The notes under the pieces were generated by a model, which searched no databases, had not been told where the DNA came from, and saw nothing but the letters and a program-made list of their open reading frames with translations. A program made the translations under genes and the position numbers. Shown one piece after another: positions 44,104 to 52,997 of a stretch of DNA of 64,000 nucleotides. Each line of letters begins with the position of its first letter. Positions within the stretch are counted from its first letter, which is position 1. Source of the stretch: Aureimonas sp. Leaf427 (GTDB lineage Bacteria > Pseudomonadota > Alphaproteobacteria > Rhizobiales > Rhizobiaceae); assembly GCF_001425485.1 (NCBI RefSeq), contig NZ_LMQW01000001.1:568150-632149 (forward strand), written 5' to 3'.

Positions 44104-44117
44104 TGCGATGCAGCATC
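44104..44117. promoter_or_regulatory. shared motif TGCGATGCAGCATC upstream of mfnE
   Basis: A 14-bp sequence with internal 11-bp dyad GATGC-A-GCATC, about 140 bp ahead of the mfnE start. The identical 14-mer occurs at 52557-52570 upstream of xoxF. A candidate operator shared by C1 genes; purely inferred. Confidence 0.35.
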
Positions 44118-44255
44118 GATTTTCCAGACATTTCGGGAACTTGGACCGCCGGATCGCACTTGCCCCATTGTCGCCGCAGGCATGGCGGTTGTATGTCGAG
44201 TGAGCGCGTCGGACGGCGTTTCGCCCAGTCCGGCACATCGGTGAGGGCACGCACC

Positions 44256-44894
44256 ATGGACGGAATTCTGGTGGTCAAACTGGGCGGCAGCTGCGCGTCC
44301 TCCCCGGACTTCAACCGCTGGCTCCAGGCGATCGAACGGGCGAGCCGTCCCGTCGTGCTCGTGCCGGGCGGCGGGCCTTTCGCCAATGTCGTGCGCCGTT
44401 ACCAGCCCCGTCTCGGCTATGACGACGAGGCCGCCCATCACATGGCGATCCTGGCGATGGAGCAGTTCGGCCGCGCCCTCGTCAGCCTCGGCGAACGTCT
44501 CGTGCCCGCAGCTTCGCTCGACGAGATCCACGCCGCCATCGCGGCCGGAAAGATCCCCGTCTGGATGCCAGCCGCCACCGCGCTCGCCGCGCCCGAGATC
44601 GCGCAGGATTGGACCGTCACCTCCGACAGTCTCGCCGCCTGGCTCGCGGCCGGTCTGCCGAAGGCCTCGCTGCTCCTCATCAAGCAGATCGACGTGCCGA
44701 AGGACACGACGCTGGACGCGCTGGCCGGCGCCGAGATCGTGGACGCCTCCTTCCTCGCCATGCTCCATCCCACCATGTCCGTCTCGATCGCCGGCCCGGC
44801 CGACGTCGTACTCGCCGGCCACCAGTTCGCCGACGGCGCCATTCCCGGCCATCCCTTCACCGCCGAGCGGCGCATGCCCGTCGCGGCGGAGTAG
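44256..44894 (+). CDS. mfnE: [5-(aminomethyl)furan-3-yl]methyl phosphate kinase-like protein
   Basis: A 212-residue amino-acid-kinase-fold protein. LVVKLGGSCASS is the nucleotide-binding loop and VVLVPGGGPFANVVRRYQ the second. The family is MfnE, which phosphorylates aminomethylfuran phosphate in methanofuran synthesis. The start at MDGILVVKLGG matches the family; the longer frame has no support. It is followed by a DHPS-like gene. Confidence 0.85.
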   Translation: MDGILVVKLGGSCASSPDFNRWLQAIERASRPVVLVPGGGPFANVVRRYQPRLGYDDEAAHHMAILAMEQFGRALVSLGERLVPAASLDEIHAAIAAGKIPVWMPAATALAAPEIAQDWTVTSDSLAAWLAAGLPKASLLLIKQIDVPKDTTLDALAGAEIVDASFLAMLHPTMSVSIAGPADVVLAGHQFADGAIPGHPFTAERRMPVAAE

Positions 44895-45087
44895 CCTCGC
44901 CTCGATGCGGCGCCCTTGCCGCATCGGCCGGAGGTCGAAATTCGTGGGACAGGTCCTGGATATCTGCTAGGTCGAAGACGGCGCCGAGGGCGCCCGCGAA
45001 CCGGCCACCCGCCGGATCGGCCCCTTTCGAGCGCATGGGAGCGTCAGCTCCGTCGATCCGGCGTTCGAGCCATCCGCATGGGACCCT

Positions 45088-46482
45088 ATGCCGGGCGAGC
45101 GACTTCTCTTTCTGACCGGGCATCTGGCCGAGCCGCGCCTCAGGCGTGTGCTCGAAGGGCTCGGCGAGACCGAGTTCGACTGGGCGATCGAGGACATCGG
45201 CGTGAAGGTCGCGGCCCTCATGACGGGCGAGATCATCGAGCGCCGGCTGAAGCGCCCGGTGGAGGCGAGCCGCGTGGTCGTGCCCGGCCGCTGCCGTGCC
45301 GATCTGGACCGCCTCGCAGAGCTCTTCGGCCTGCCCTTCGCGCGCGGCCCGGACGAGCTGTCCGACCTGCCCGCCTATCTCGGCCGCCGCGGCGCCCCGC
45401 CCGACCTGTCGCGCCACGACATGCGCATCTTCGCCGAGATCGTCGACGCCTCCGCCCTCTCGCTGCCGGACCTCGCCGCGCGCGGCGCCGCCCTTCGCGC
45501 GGCGGGAGCCGACGTGATCGATCTCGGCTGCCTGCCCGACACGCCCTTTCCGCATCTGGAAGACGCCATCGCCGAGCTGAAGCGCCTCGGCCTTGCCGTC
45601 AGCGTCGATTCCGCCGACCGCTCGGAGCTGACGCGCGCGACGCGGGCGGGCGCGGACTATCTCCTCAGCCTCACCGAGGAGACGCTCGACATATCGGGCG
45701 AAGGCGGCGCGGTGCCCGTGCTCGTGCCGGCCGTGCCGCACGACATGGCCTCGCTCGACCGCGCCATTGCGGAAGCCGCGCGGCGGGGCATCCCCCATCT
45801 CGCCGATCCCATCCTCGACCCCATCCATTTCGGCTTCTCCGCCTCGCTCTCGCGCTATCACGCGCTGCGCCAGCGCCATCCCGAGACCGAAATGCTGATG
45901 GGCACGGGCAACCTGACCGAGCTGACCGATGCCGACACGTCCGGCATCACGGCCATGCTTCTCGGCATCTGCTCGGAACTGTCGATCCGCAATCTCCTCG
46001 TCGTCCATGTGAGCCCCCACACGCGCCGGACGGTGGAGGAGCACGACGCGGCCCGCCGCCTGATGTTCGCGGCAAGGGCCGACGGCGCCCTGCCGCGCGG
46101 CTACGGCGCCGGTCTCCTCCAGGTCCACGACACCAGCCCCTTCGCCGCGACGCCGACTGAGCTGGCCGAGCAGCAGGGCGCCATTCGCGACCGCAACTGG
46201 CGGATCGAGACGGCGGTGGACGGCATCCATCTCTACAACCGCGACGCCCATCACGTCGCGACCGACGCCTTCGAGCTCTTCCCCCATATCGAGGTCGGCG
46301 AGGATGTGGGCCATGCCTTCTATCTCGGCGCGGAGCTGCAGAAGGCCGAGATCGCATGGCGGCTCGGCAAGCGCTACGCGCAGGACGCTCCGCTGGAATT
46401 CGGCGTCGCCGTGCCCCTTCCCGAGACCGACCGCACGCGGCTGGAGGCGGCCGGCCACACGCTGAAACCGAAGACCGGCTGA
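45088..46482 (+). CDS. dihydropteroate synthase-like protein of H4MPT synthesis
   Basis: A 464-residue protein: N-terminal domain of about 130 residues (MPGERLLFLTGHLAEPRLRRVL), then a DHPS-type TIM barrel (AAGADVIDLGCLPDTPFP, LGLAVSVDSADRSELTRATRAGADYLLSL, GIPHLADPILDPIHFGF, MGTGNLTELTDADTSGITAML). Archaeal relatives couple the pterin to ribofuranosylaminobenzene phosphate, the key H4MPT step, downstream of mptG. Confidence 0.85.
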   Translation: MPGERLLFLTGHLAEPRLRRVLEGLGETEFDWAIEDIGVKVAALMTGEIIERRLKRPVEASRVVVPGRCRADLDRLAELFGLPFARGPDELSDLPAYLGRRGAPPDLSRHDMRIFAEIVDASALSLPDLAARGAALRAAGADVIDLGCLPDTPFPHLEDAIAELKRLGLAVSVDSADRSELTRATRAGADYLLSLTEETLDISGEGGAVPVLVPAVPHDMASLDRAIAEAARRGIPHLADPILDPIHFGFSASLSRYHALRQRHPETEMLMGTGNLTELTDADTSGITAMLLGICSELSIRNLLVVHVSPHTRRTVEEHDAARRLMFAARADGALPRGYGAGLLQVHDTSPFAATPTELAEQQGAIRDRNWRIETAVDGIHLYNRDAHHVATDAFELFPHIEVGEDVGHAFYLGAELQKAEIAWRLGKRYAQDAPLEFGVAVPLPETDRTRLEAAGHTLKPKTG

Positions 46483-46577
46483 CCTTTCACCCCAGGCATC
46501 CCACCGCCCCCGCCGGCAGGGCGCGGCGGGGAGCCTGACCCTTGCGGCCGACGACGCCTTTCGAAAGGACCCGAGCG

Positions 46578-47147
46578 ATGCCCTACATCCGCGAAACCAT
46601 CCTCACGACGGTCGATGCCGCGGGTGCCGTCCACATCGCCCCGCTCGGCATCATCGCCGAGGGCGAGTTCTGGATCATCGCCCCCTTCCGCCCCTCGAAG
46701 ACGCTGGACAATCTCGTCGCCACCGGCATGGCGATCGCCAATCTCACCGACGATCCGCTGATCTTCGCGGGCTGCCTGACCGGCCGCAAGGACTGGCCCC
46801 TTCTCCCCGTCGAAGGCTGCCCCGTGCCGCGCCTGGAAGCCGCCCTCGCCCACGACGTGCTCACGGTGGAAGACGTCGCCGAGGACGCGACCCGCCCCCG
46901 CTTCCGCTGCCGCGTCTCCGCCTCCGCCACCCACGCCCCCTTCACGGGCCTCAACCGCGCCAGAGCCGCCATCCTCGAAGCCGCCATCCTCGTCAGCCGG
47001 CTGCACATGCTGCCGGCCGAAAAGATCGAAGCCGAGATCGCCTATCTCAACATCGCCATCGAAAAGACCGCCGGCGATCGCGAGCGCCAAGCTTGGTACT
47101 GGCTGATGGAACGCATCATCGCCCATCTGGCGACGCTTGAGGCTTAG
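46578..47147 (+). CDS. DUF447 family protein
   Basis: A 189-residue protein starting MPYIRETILTTVDAAGAVHIAPLGI, matching DUF447, a flavin-reductase-like split-barrel family shared by methanogens and H4MPT-using bacteria. VHIAPLGIIAEGEFWIIAPFRPSKTLDNL is the barrel core. Probably a cofactor-biosynthesis or FMN-binding protein; the reaction is unknown. The start at 46578 follows a weak GAAAGGA. Confidence 0.82.
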   Translation: MPYIRETILTTVDAAGAVHIAPLGIIAEGEFWIIAPFRPSKTLDNLVATGMAIANLTDDPLIFAGCLTGRKDWPLLPVEGCPVPRLEAALAHDVLTVEDVAEDATRPRFRCRVSASATHAPFTGLNRARAAILEAAILVSRLHMLPAEKIEAEIAYLNIAIEKTAGDRERQAWYWLMERIIAHLATLEA

Positions 47148-47274
47148 GCAGCGGGTGAATCACCCCTGCAGTCGGCGAGAAGCCTGATGTCATTCTTCTC
47201 GATCGAGCCGGGCGCTATCTGCGCCGATCTCCTGGCGGCCGAAAAGGGTGGGAGTAAAATGCTCCGGCGCTTGC

Positions 47275-47446
47275 GGGAGGCACCCCCCTCTGGCCTGCCG
47301 GCCATCTCCCCCGCAAGGAGGGAGATCGGCAGTTTTGCCGGCGGAGCGAAACCAGGAACCGCTTCCGCCTTGATGCGAACGTCTGCGATAAGCCTGATCT
47401 CCCTCCTTGCGGGGGAGATGCCGGCAGGCAGAGGGAGGTGCCTCCC
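47275..47446. repeat. palindromic intergenic element, copy 3
   Basis: Arms start GGGAGGCACCCCCCTC (47275) and end with a near-perfect complement at 47446, and include CCTGCCGGCCATCTCCCCCGCAAGGAGGGAGATC-type segments. Copy 4 lies at 47883, so the two bracket the DUF559 gene. Confidence 0.85.
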
Positions 47447-47458
47447 GCGAACGTTCGA

Positions 47459-47833
47459 TCACCCTCCTCGCTCAAGTTCGCATACGACCGCCAGAACATG
47501 AGCGCACACGCCTTCGACGTCTTTCAGAACATCATCGTTCCAAAACCGCAGAACCAGCCATCCCGAACGCTCCAGGTCCTTCGTGCGCTCGACGTCTCGA
47601 ATGATCTCGCGGTGCCGTCCATGCTGCGAGCCGTCGATTTCGACGACAAGCCGGTGCGACGGACATGCAAAATCAACGATGAAGCCGGCGATCGGAAACG
47701 GACGACGGAAGCCGATGCCCTCCAAGCGATGGGCTCGAACGGCGCTCCAGAACCGCGACTCGGCATCCGTCATGACCATCCGCATGCGGCGAGCCTGGGC
47801 GCGGCGGCCAAGCGGAACGGTATCGTGGCTCAT
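47459..47833 (-). CDS. DUF559 endonuclease-like protein
   Basis: A 124-residue protein starting MSHDTVPLGRRAQARRMRMVMTDAESRFWSAVRAHRL. It has the DUF559 (Vsr-like PD-(D/E)XK) features: GFRRPFPIAGFIVDFACPSHRLVVEIDGSQH, where D and E are probable metal ligands, and GWLVLRFWNDDVL. The function is unknown. It is flanked within 50 bp on each side by repeat copies 3 and 4, which hints at movement as a cassette. Confidence 0.8.
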   Translation of the reverse strand: MSHDTVPLGRRAQARRMRMVMTDAESRFWSAVRAHRLEGIGFRRPFPIAGFIVDFACPSHRLVVEIDGSQHGRHREIIRDVERTKDLERSGWLVLRFWNDDVLKDVEGVCAHVLAVVCELERGG

Positions 47834-47882
47834 CGAGACATGATTGAGTTTTGAAAGACGGATGTCGATCCCGGGTCGGCGG

Positions 47883-48048
47883 GAGGCACCCCCCTCTGGC
47901 CTGCCGGCCATCTCCCCCGCAAGGAGGGAGATCGGCAGCTTTGCCGGTCGCCCGAACCGGAAGCCGCTCCACCATGACGCGAGCGTCCGCGACAAGCCTG
48001 ATCTCCCTCCTTGCGGGGGAGATGCCGGCAGGCAGAGGGGGGTGCCTC
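47883..48048. repeat. palindromic intergenic element, copy 4
   Basis: Arms begin GAGGCACCCCCCTCTGGCC at 47883 and end GGGGGGTGCCTC at 48048. Core half-sites are identical to copy 3. It lies between the DUF559 and CxxxCW genes. Confidence 0.85.
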
Positions 48049-48082
48049 GTGCCGACGTTCGGCAAAAGCTCCAGTGCCAGCC

Positions 48083-48643
48083 CTACTCGTCCGGCCGCGC
48101 CTCCGGCTCGCGGGGCTCCAGCGGCAGGCCGGCTTCCGACCACCCGTCGGTTCCATCCGGATACCAGTGGACGCGCGTATAGCCCATCGCCAGGGCGCGC
48201 TTGGCGGCGTTCCAGCTCATCCAGCAGTCGCGAAGGCAGTAGAAGACCAGCGGACGCGCCGTGTCGCCATTCGTCGCGCGGGCGAGGCCGTCGCGGAAGT
48301 AGGCTTCCATGATCGGCGCGAGCTGGCCGTAGCCGGTGTCGACGAGCCAGATCGAGCCGGGAATGTCGCGGCGTTCCTTGGGGTGCCAAAGCGTGCCGGC
48401 AGGCAGGCCCTTGGGCTTGGGGGCGCGGGGCAGCGTGTCGACGAAGACGGCGCTCTTCTCCTCGAAGAGCCGTTTCGCTCCGGCGGTGTCGACGACCTCG
48501 GCGCCGTCCAGCGTCGCGGGGGTCGGGGAGCGGTAGTCGTCGGTTCGGTAGCCGGCGGGTTCCGGCGGGGCGGCGATCGCCGGGCTCCCGGCAAGGCCGC
48601 AAAGGGCGAGCGCGGCGGCGAGGAACACGCCGCGCCGGACCAT
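48083..48643 (-). CDS. PQQ-dependent catabolism-associated CXXCW-family rhodanese-like protein
   Basis: A 186-residue periplasmic protein, signal MVRRGVFLAAALALCGLAGSPAIA, then a rhodanese-like domain with FVDTLPRAPKPKGLPAGTLW and VFYCLRDCWMSWNAAKRAL. The motif cysteines are C136 and C140 with W141 (C-x3-C-W spacing). It belongs to a family found with PQQ-dependent alcohol dehydrogenases. Likely persulfide or redox chemistry in the periplasm; function unproven. Starts 1 bp beyond the xoxJ stop. Confidence 0.88.
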   Translation of the reverse strand: MVRRGVFLAAALALCGLAGSPAIAAPPEPAGYRTDDYRSPTPATLDGAEVVDTAGAKRLFEEKSAVFVDTLPRAPKPKGLPAGTLWHPKERRDIPGSIWLVDTGYGQLAPIMEAYFRDGLARATNGDTARPLVFYCLRDCWMSWNAAKRALAMGYTRVHWYPDGTDGWSEAGLPLEPREPEARPDE

Positions 48644-48644
48644 G

Positions 48645-49508
48645 TCAGCCGCCCTTCCGGGAGGCGATCGGCTTGTTCGTCTCGTCGAGAAGGGGGATGC
48701 CGAAGGAGAGGAGGATCTCGTCGATCTCCGCCTGGTTCTCGCGGATCACCGTGTTCAGGCGGCGCTTCCACTCCTGGTCGGAGGGACGCACGCCCATCGT
48801 GATGCGGAAGATCATGGCGGGCCCGCCCTTCGGCTCCTTCACCAGCGGCGTCACGGTGTAGCTCTTGCCGGATTCGCGCGCGTAATAGCCCGCCATCGGG
48901 CCCCAGAGCACGGCGGCGTCGATCTCGCCCTTGCCGAGGTCCTCGATCATCTTCTGAGCCGAGTTCTCGTAGCGCGTGTCCACCATGAGCTGGTAGCCCT
49001 TGGCCCGGCCCATGAGGCCGGCGCGCGCGAGATAGGTGCCGGGCGGCGTGCCAGCGACGACGCCGACCTTCTTGCCCTTGAGGCGCGGGTCCTCCAGCAC
49101 GTCGACGCCGTCGAGATCGCCGCCCTTCGGCACGACCAGCGTATAGGCCGTGCGATAATAGGCGTTGGTGTTCTGAACGAGCTCGTCGCCCTGCGGATAG
49201 CTGAGGATCACGTCGCAATTGTTCGAGCCGAGCGTCATGCGCACGAAGCCGGTCGCCTGCGGAAAGAAGCTGTAGGCGACGGACTTGCGGTCGAGCTTGC
49301 CCGCCAGATAGGTCGCCAGCGCGTTCTCGAAACCCTCTTTCTTCTCGTTGGAGAAGGGCAGGTTCGACGGATCGGCGCAGACGCGCAGGACGTTCGGATC
49401 GACCAGCTCGATCGTGCCGCCGAAGTCCCGGTCCTGCGCGGCGACCGGCAGGGCGGCCGCCAGGAGCGCCAGCGTCGCGCCGACGAGGCGGCGGAACATC
49501 GTTGCCAT
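48645..49508 (-). CDS. xoxJ: XoxJ, quinoprotein dehydrogenase-associated binding protein
   Basis: A 287-residue SBP-fold periplasmic protein with signal peptide (MATMFRRLVGATLALLAAALPVAAQ) and LRVCADPSNLPFSNEKKEGFENALA, VILSYPQGDELVQNT and DAAVLWGPMAGYYA. The family (MxaJ/XoxJ) assists methanol dehydrogenase maturation or cytochrome interaction. The ATG shares a base with the xoxG stop (TGATG). Confidence 0.92.
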   Translation of the reverse strand: MATMFRRLVGATLALLAAALPVAAQDRDFGGTIELVDPNVLRVCADPSNLPFSNEKKEGFENALATYLAGKLDRKSVAYSFFPQATGFVRMTLGSNNCDVILSYPQGDELVQNTNAYYRTAYTLVVPKGGDLDGVDVLEDPRLKGKKVGVVAGTPPGTYLARAGLMGRAKGYQLMVDTRYENSAQKMIEDLGKGEIDAAVLWGPMAGYYARESGKSYTVTPLVKEPKGGPAMIFRITMGVRPSDQEWKRRLNTVIRENQAEIDEILLSFGIPLLDETNKPIASRKGG

Positions 49509-50236
49509 CAGAACCCGAGACACGCGTTCTCGGCGGCCTGGGCTTCCTTATTGGCGGCCGGCTTCTTCGGCTCGCCGCGCGGCACGACGCCGTCGGCCCG
49601 GCCGCGCAGATAGACGTAGATGCCGTCGAGGAAGCACATCACGTTGAGGTCTTCGCCCCAGGCCGGCATAATCGAGTTGACCGGGTGCCACTTGTTCTGC
49701 TGCCCGTTCACGATGATGCCGGAGAAGTCGTAGTAGTTGATGCGCGTCAGCGAATCCGTGAGGTTCGGCGCGAAGGACGAGCCCATGCCGTCCGGCCCGT
49801 GGCACTGCATGCAGTTGGCCATGAACTTCTTGTAGCCGCGCCAGGTGTAGTAGTCGAACGTGCCGTCGGCGTTCTTGGCGTAGACGGGATTGCCGGCGCC
49901 GTCGACGAACTTGCCGCCCTCGCCGGGCACGGGGTCCGCGCCGCTCGCTGCCGTGTCGGCCGATTTGTGTCCGCCGGCTGCAGGGGCCGCCGCTGCCGCG
50001 GCCGCCGGAGCTGCCGGTGCCGGCGCTGCCGCCGCGGCGGGGGCGGCCGGTGCGGGCGCTGCCGCTGCGGGTGCCGCCGGAGCCGGAGCCGGAGCCGCTG
50101 CCGGAGCCGCGGGCGCCGGTGCGGCGGCCGGGGCCGCCGGAACGATCGTCGCGGGTGTGCCGGCGCTCTGCGCCAAGGCCAGCGTGGACAGGGAAACGGC
50201 GAGGAGGCCGGCGAGAGCAAGAACGCTACGGGTCAT
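49508..50236 (-). CDS. xoxG: XoxG cytochrome c electron acceptor
   Basis: A 242-residue cytochrome c. The signal peptide is MTRSVLALAGLLAVSLSTLALA, then about 65 residues of Ala/Pro-rich repeats (APAAPAAA), then the haem domain with C142-M-Q-C145-H146. INYYDFSGIIVNGQQNKWHPVNSIMPAWGEDL contains the probable axial Met. It accepts electrons from XoxF. The long AP linker is unusual and may tether the haem domain flexibly. Confidence 0.92.
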   Translation of the reverse strand: MTRSVLALAGLLAVSLSTLALAQSAGTPATIVPAAPAAAPAPAAPAAAPAPAPAAPAAAAPAPAAPAAAAAPAPAAPAAAAAAAPAAGGHKSADTAASGADPVPGEGGKFVDGAGNPVYAKNADGTFDYYTWRGYKKFMANCMQCHGPDGMGSSFAPNLTDSLTRINYYDFSGIIVNGQQNKWHPVNSIMPAWGEDLNVMCFLDGIYVYLRGRADGVVPRGEPKKPAANKEAQAAENACLGF

Positions 50237-50357
50237 CGATACCTCATTCTGATCCGGATCGGGCCGCGGTACGGTTCCGGCGCCTCGGCTTCGACGCCGG
50301 CTGCGTCGAACGGGGCCGGAGCCGAGGCGAGAGAAGCCGCCTGTCCGAGACATGAAA

Positions 50358-50437
50358 GGGACCCGGCGACCGCATGGGTGGCACGTCGGGTCCCCCGAAG
50401 ACGAAAGGCGCGGCTCCCTCGATCGGAAGCCGCGCCT
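50358..50437 (-). terminator. tandem hairpins between xoxF and xoxG
   Basis: A 10-bp stem AGGCGCGGCT/AGCCGCGCCT (50406-50415 and 50428-50437) lies just after the xoxF stop, and a second stem GGGACCCG/CGGGTCCC (50358-50365, 50387-50394) follows. Reading in the xoxF direction, the first is followed by TTTCGTC. They probably terminate most xoxF mRNA, allowing some read-through to xoxG. Confidence 0.6.
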
Positions 50438-50447
50438 CTTTGGAGAC

Positions 50448-52292
50448 TTACTTCGAGGCGGTCTGGTTGGGGACCGTGAAGACCGTCAGCTGGCCGCCGA
50501 GCGCGGTGTACTTGGAGAGCGAGGCATAGCCGCCCACCGCGCCGAGACCGGCATTGGGGTCGGTGAGGCCGGCCGCGAGGCCGATGCCCGCCCAGCCGCC
50601 GATGCCCGAGAGCACGGCCACGTACTGCTGGCCGGAATTCTCATAGGTCATCACGTTGGCGATGATGCCGGACGGGGTCTTGAACTTGTAGAGTTCCTGG
50701 CCCGTCGTCGCGTCCACCGCCTTCAGATAGCCTTCCAGCGTGCCGTAGAAGACCACGTCGCCGGCGGTCGCGAGCGCGCCGGACCAGACCGAGAACTGCT
50801 CGGGCAGCGACCAGACGATCTCACCCTTGCCCGCGTCCCAGGCGATGAAGTTGCCCATGCCGCCATGGCTGTTCGGGGCCGGATACATCGAGAGCGTGGC
50901 TCCGACATAGGGCTGGCCGGCCGTGTAGGCGACACGGAAGGGCTCGTAGTCCATGCAGACGTGGTTGGTCGGCACGTAGAAGAGCTTGGTCTTGGGCGAG
51001 AAGGCCGCCGGCTGCTGGTCCTTGGTGCCGAGCGCGGCCGGGCAGATGCCGGTCGAGTTCACGTCCTCGCCGTTCTGCTCGGTCGAATACTGCGCGACCA
51101 CCTGCGGCCGGCCGTACTGGTCCGAGTTCTTATCCATGACGACTTCCGTCGCCCAGTTCACGGCCGGATCGTACTTCTTGGCGACGAGCAGTTCGCCCGT
51201 CTCGCGGTCGAGCGTGTAGGCGAAGCCGTTGCGGTCGAAATGGGCGAGGGCCTTGCGGGTCGTGCCGCCGACGTCGATGTCCGCGAGGATCATCTCGTTG
51301 ATGCCGTCGAAGTCCCACTCGTCATGCGGGGTCATCTGGTAGACCCACTTGGCCACGCCCGTGTCGGCGTCGCGGGCGAAGATCGTCATCGACCACTTGT
51401 TGTCGCCGGGACGCTGCGAGGGGTTCCAGGTCGAGGGGTTGCCCGAGCCGTAATAGATGAGGTTCAGCGCGGGATCGTAGGAATACCAGCCCCAGGTCGT
51501 GCCGCCGCCGATCTGCCACTGATCGCCTTCCCAGGTCTTCAGCGAGGAGTCCGGGCCGACCGGCTTGCCGAGCGAGGTGGTCTTGGCCGGGTCCATCAGC
51601 ATTTCTGCGTCGGGGCCGGTCGAATAGGCGCGCCAGGCCTTGGTGCCGTCCTTGAGATTGTAGGCGGTGATGGAGCCGCGCACACCGAACTCGCCGCCGG
51701 AAATGCCGATCAGCACCTTGTCCTTGACGACCATCGGAGCGGCCGTGCCGGTCTCGCCCTTGGTCGCGTCGCCGTTCTTGATGCTCCAGACCTGCTCTCC
51801 GGTGTCGGCCTTCAGCGCGACGACCGTCGTGTCGGCCTGGTGGAGGATGATGAGGCCGGCGGAGCCGCCTTCGCCGGGCGCATAGGCGACGCCACGGTTG
51901 ACCGTGTCGCAGCACATGACCGGGATGACGTTCGGATCCTGGACGGGCTCATACTTCCACTTGATCGCGCCGTCGTTCTTGAGGTCGAGCGCGTAGACGA
52001 TGTTGGGGAACGGCGTGTGCACGTACATCGTGTCGCCGATCACGAGCGGATTGCCCTCGTGGCCGCGCAGCACGCCCGTCGAGAAGGTCCAGGCCGGCAC
52101 CATCTCCTTGACGTTGGTCTTGTTGATCTTGTCGAGCGTGGAATAGCGCGTGTTGGCGTAGTCGCCCGTCGGCATCGTCCAGTCCGCCGGGTTCTTCGCC
52201 AGTTCGGACAGCGCCTCGTTGGCGGACACGACCGATCCCAGTCCCAGGAGCAGCGTGCAGCCAAGAGCGGCCTTCGTCAGAGTCTTCAACAT
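50448..52292 (-). CDS. xoxF: lanthanide-dependent methanol dehydrogenase
   Basis: A 614-residue PQQ-dependent periplasmic alcohol dehydrogenase with signal peptide [24 protein letters not shown]. The adjacent cysteines C127-C128 form the vicinal disulfide over PQQ. The catalytic Asp is D327 in [11 protein letters not shown], and the extra acidic residue D329, absent in calcium-type MxaF, identifies the lanthanide-binding XoxF type. [13 protein letters not shown] and other W-motif blades match the eight-bladed propeller. It oxidises methanol to formaldehyde or formate, passing electrons to XoxG. Confidence 0.98.
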   Translation of the reverse strand: MLKTLTKAALGCTLLLGLGSVVSANEALSELAKNPADWTMPTGDYANTRYSTLDKINKTNVKEMVPAWTFSTGVLRGHEGNPLVIGDTMYVHTPFPNIVYALDLKNDGAIKWKYEPVQDPNVIPVMCCDTVNRGVAYAPGEGGSAGLIILHQADTTVVALKADTGEQVWSIKNGDATKGETGTAAPMVVKDKVLIGISGGEFGVRGSITAYNLKDGTKAWRAYSTGPDAEMLMDPAKTTSLGKPVGPDSSLKTWEGDQWQIGGGTTWGWYSYDPALNLIYYGSGNPSTWNPSQRPGDNKWSMTIFARDADTGVAKWVYQMTPHDEWDFDGINEMILADIDVGGTTRKALAHFDRNGFAYTLDRETGELLVAKKYDPAVNWATEVVMDKNSDQYGRPQVVAQYSTEQNGEDVNSTGICPAALGTKDQQPAAFSPKTKLFYVPTNHVCMDYEPFRVAYTAGQPYVGATLSMYPAPNSHGGMGNFIAWDAGKGEIVWSLPEQFSVWSGALATAGDVVFYGTLEGYLKAVDATTGQELYKFKTPSGIIANVMTYENSGQQYVAVLSGIGGWAGIGLAAGLTDPNAGLGAVGGYASLSKYTALGGQLTVFTVPNQTASK

Positions 52293-52997
52293 CGTTTCCT
52301 CCCAAGAACCGTGTCATGTCGGCCCACGCGAGCAAAATTGCGCACGAGTCACCGTTCGATCTCATATGGGGAAGGTTCCCGGCAGCGTGTCACGACCGCC
52401 AATAGGGGTCTTGGTGGGCACCGTTGATATCGCCCTACCGTGGCCTTCGAGATTCGCGGGTGCTCCCAACACCTGCGACCTTGAAGCCGGAAACCATGCA
52501 GCGACGCTAAGCTGACTGCGAGGACGACGCAAGCGCGGCCACCTATAAATCATATATGCGATGCAGCATCCGCCTGCCGCACCGCAATACCTCTATTGAA
52601 CTGATTGACACCTCTATTGACGGCTTCAAGCTTTTTTTACGATTGAGGGAACCGATCTTGATCAAGCCAAGCAAATGGCGGGAAAAAATGGGTTAAGAAC
52701 GGGTATACTATGTCGCAGAGTCCGAAATGATAAGCGGTTTCAACGGTGAAGCCCGAGGATTTCCGACCTCGCGAGGGCGGAGGGGCGAACTTGCGCGGCA
52801 ATGTGTTGTCGATCGTCCGCCGGAAACTTTCCAAGGCCCGTCCGTTCCGCAAGCCGGCCGGCGCCGCCGGAGGCCGGTGCGAACGCTCACAGGGCGCTGA
52901 CGATCGCGTCAGCGTGGACCACCCTTCGTCCTGGTATCATTCTAAAGTCTGAGACGCGGACCCGCCCGGCGGGTGGCGAGGCCGGGAGGGCCCGACG
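52293..52997. promoter_or_regulatory. xoxF upstream region
   Basis: About 705 bp between the divergent xoxF and metallohydrolase genes. It contains AT-richer stretches around 52540-52720, a direct repeat of CCTCTATTGA near 52590-52620, and the 14-mer TGCGATGCAGCATC at 52557-52570 shared with the mfnE upstream region. The xoxF promoter is expected here, but I cannot assign -35/-10 boxes. Short reading frames present here look unreal. Confidence 0.4.

Noticed and set aside
52340..52990. Short open frames in the xoxF upstream region
   Set aside because: They overlap each other in several frames, lack ribosome-binding sites and domains, and lie in AT-richer regulatory DNA.
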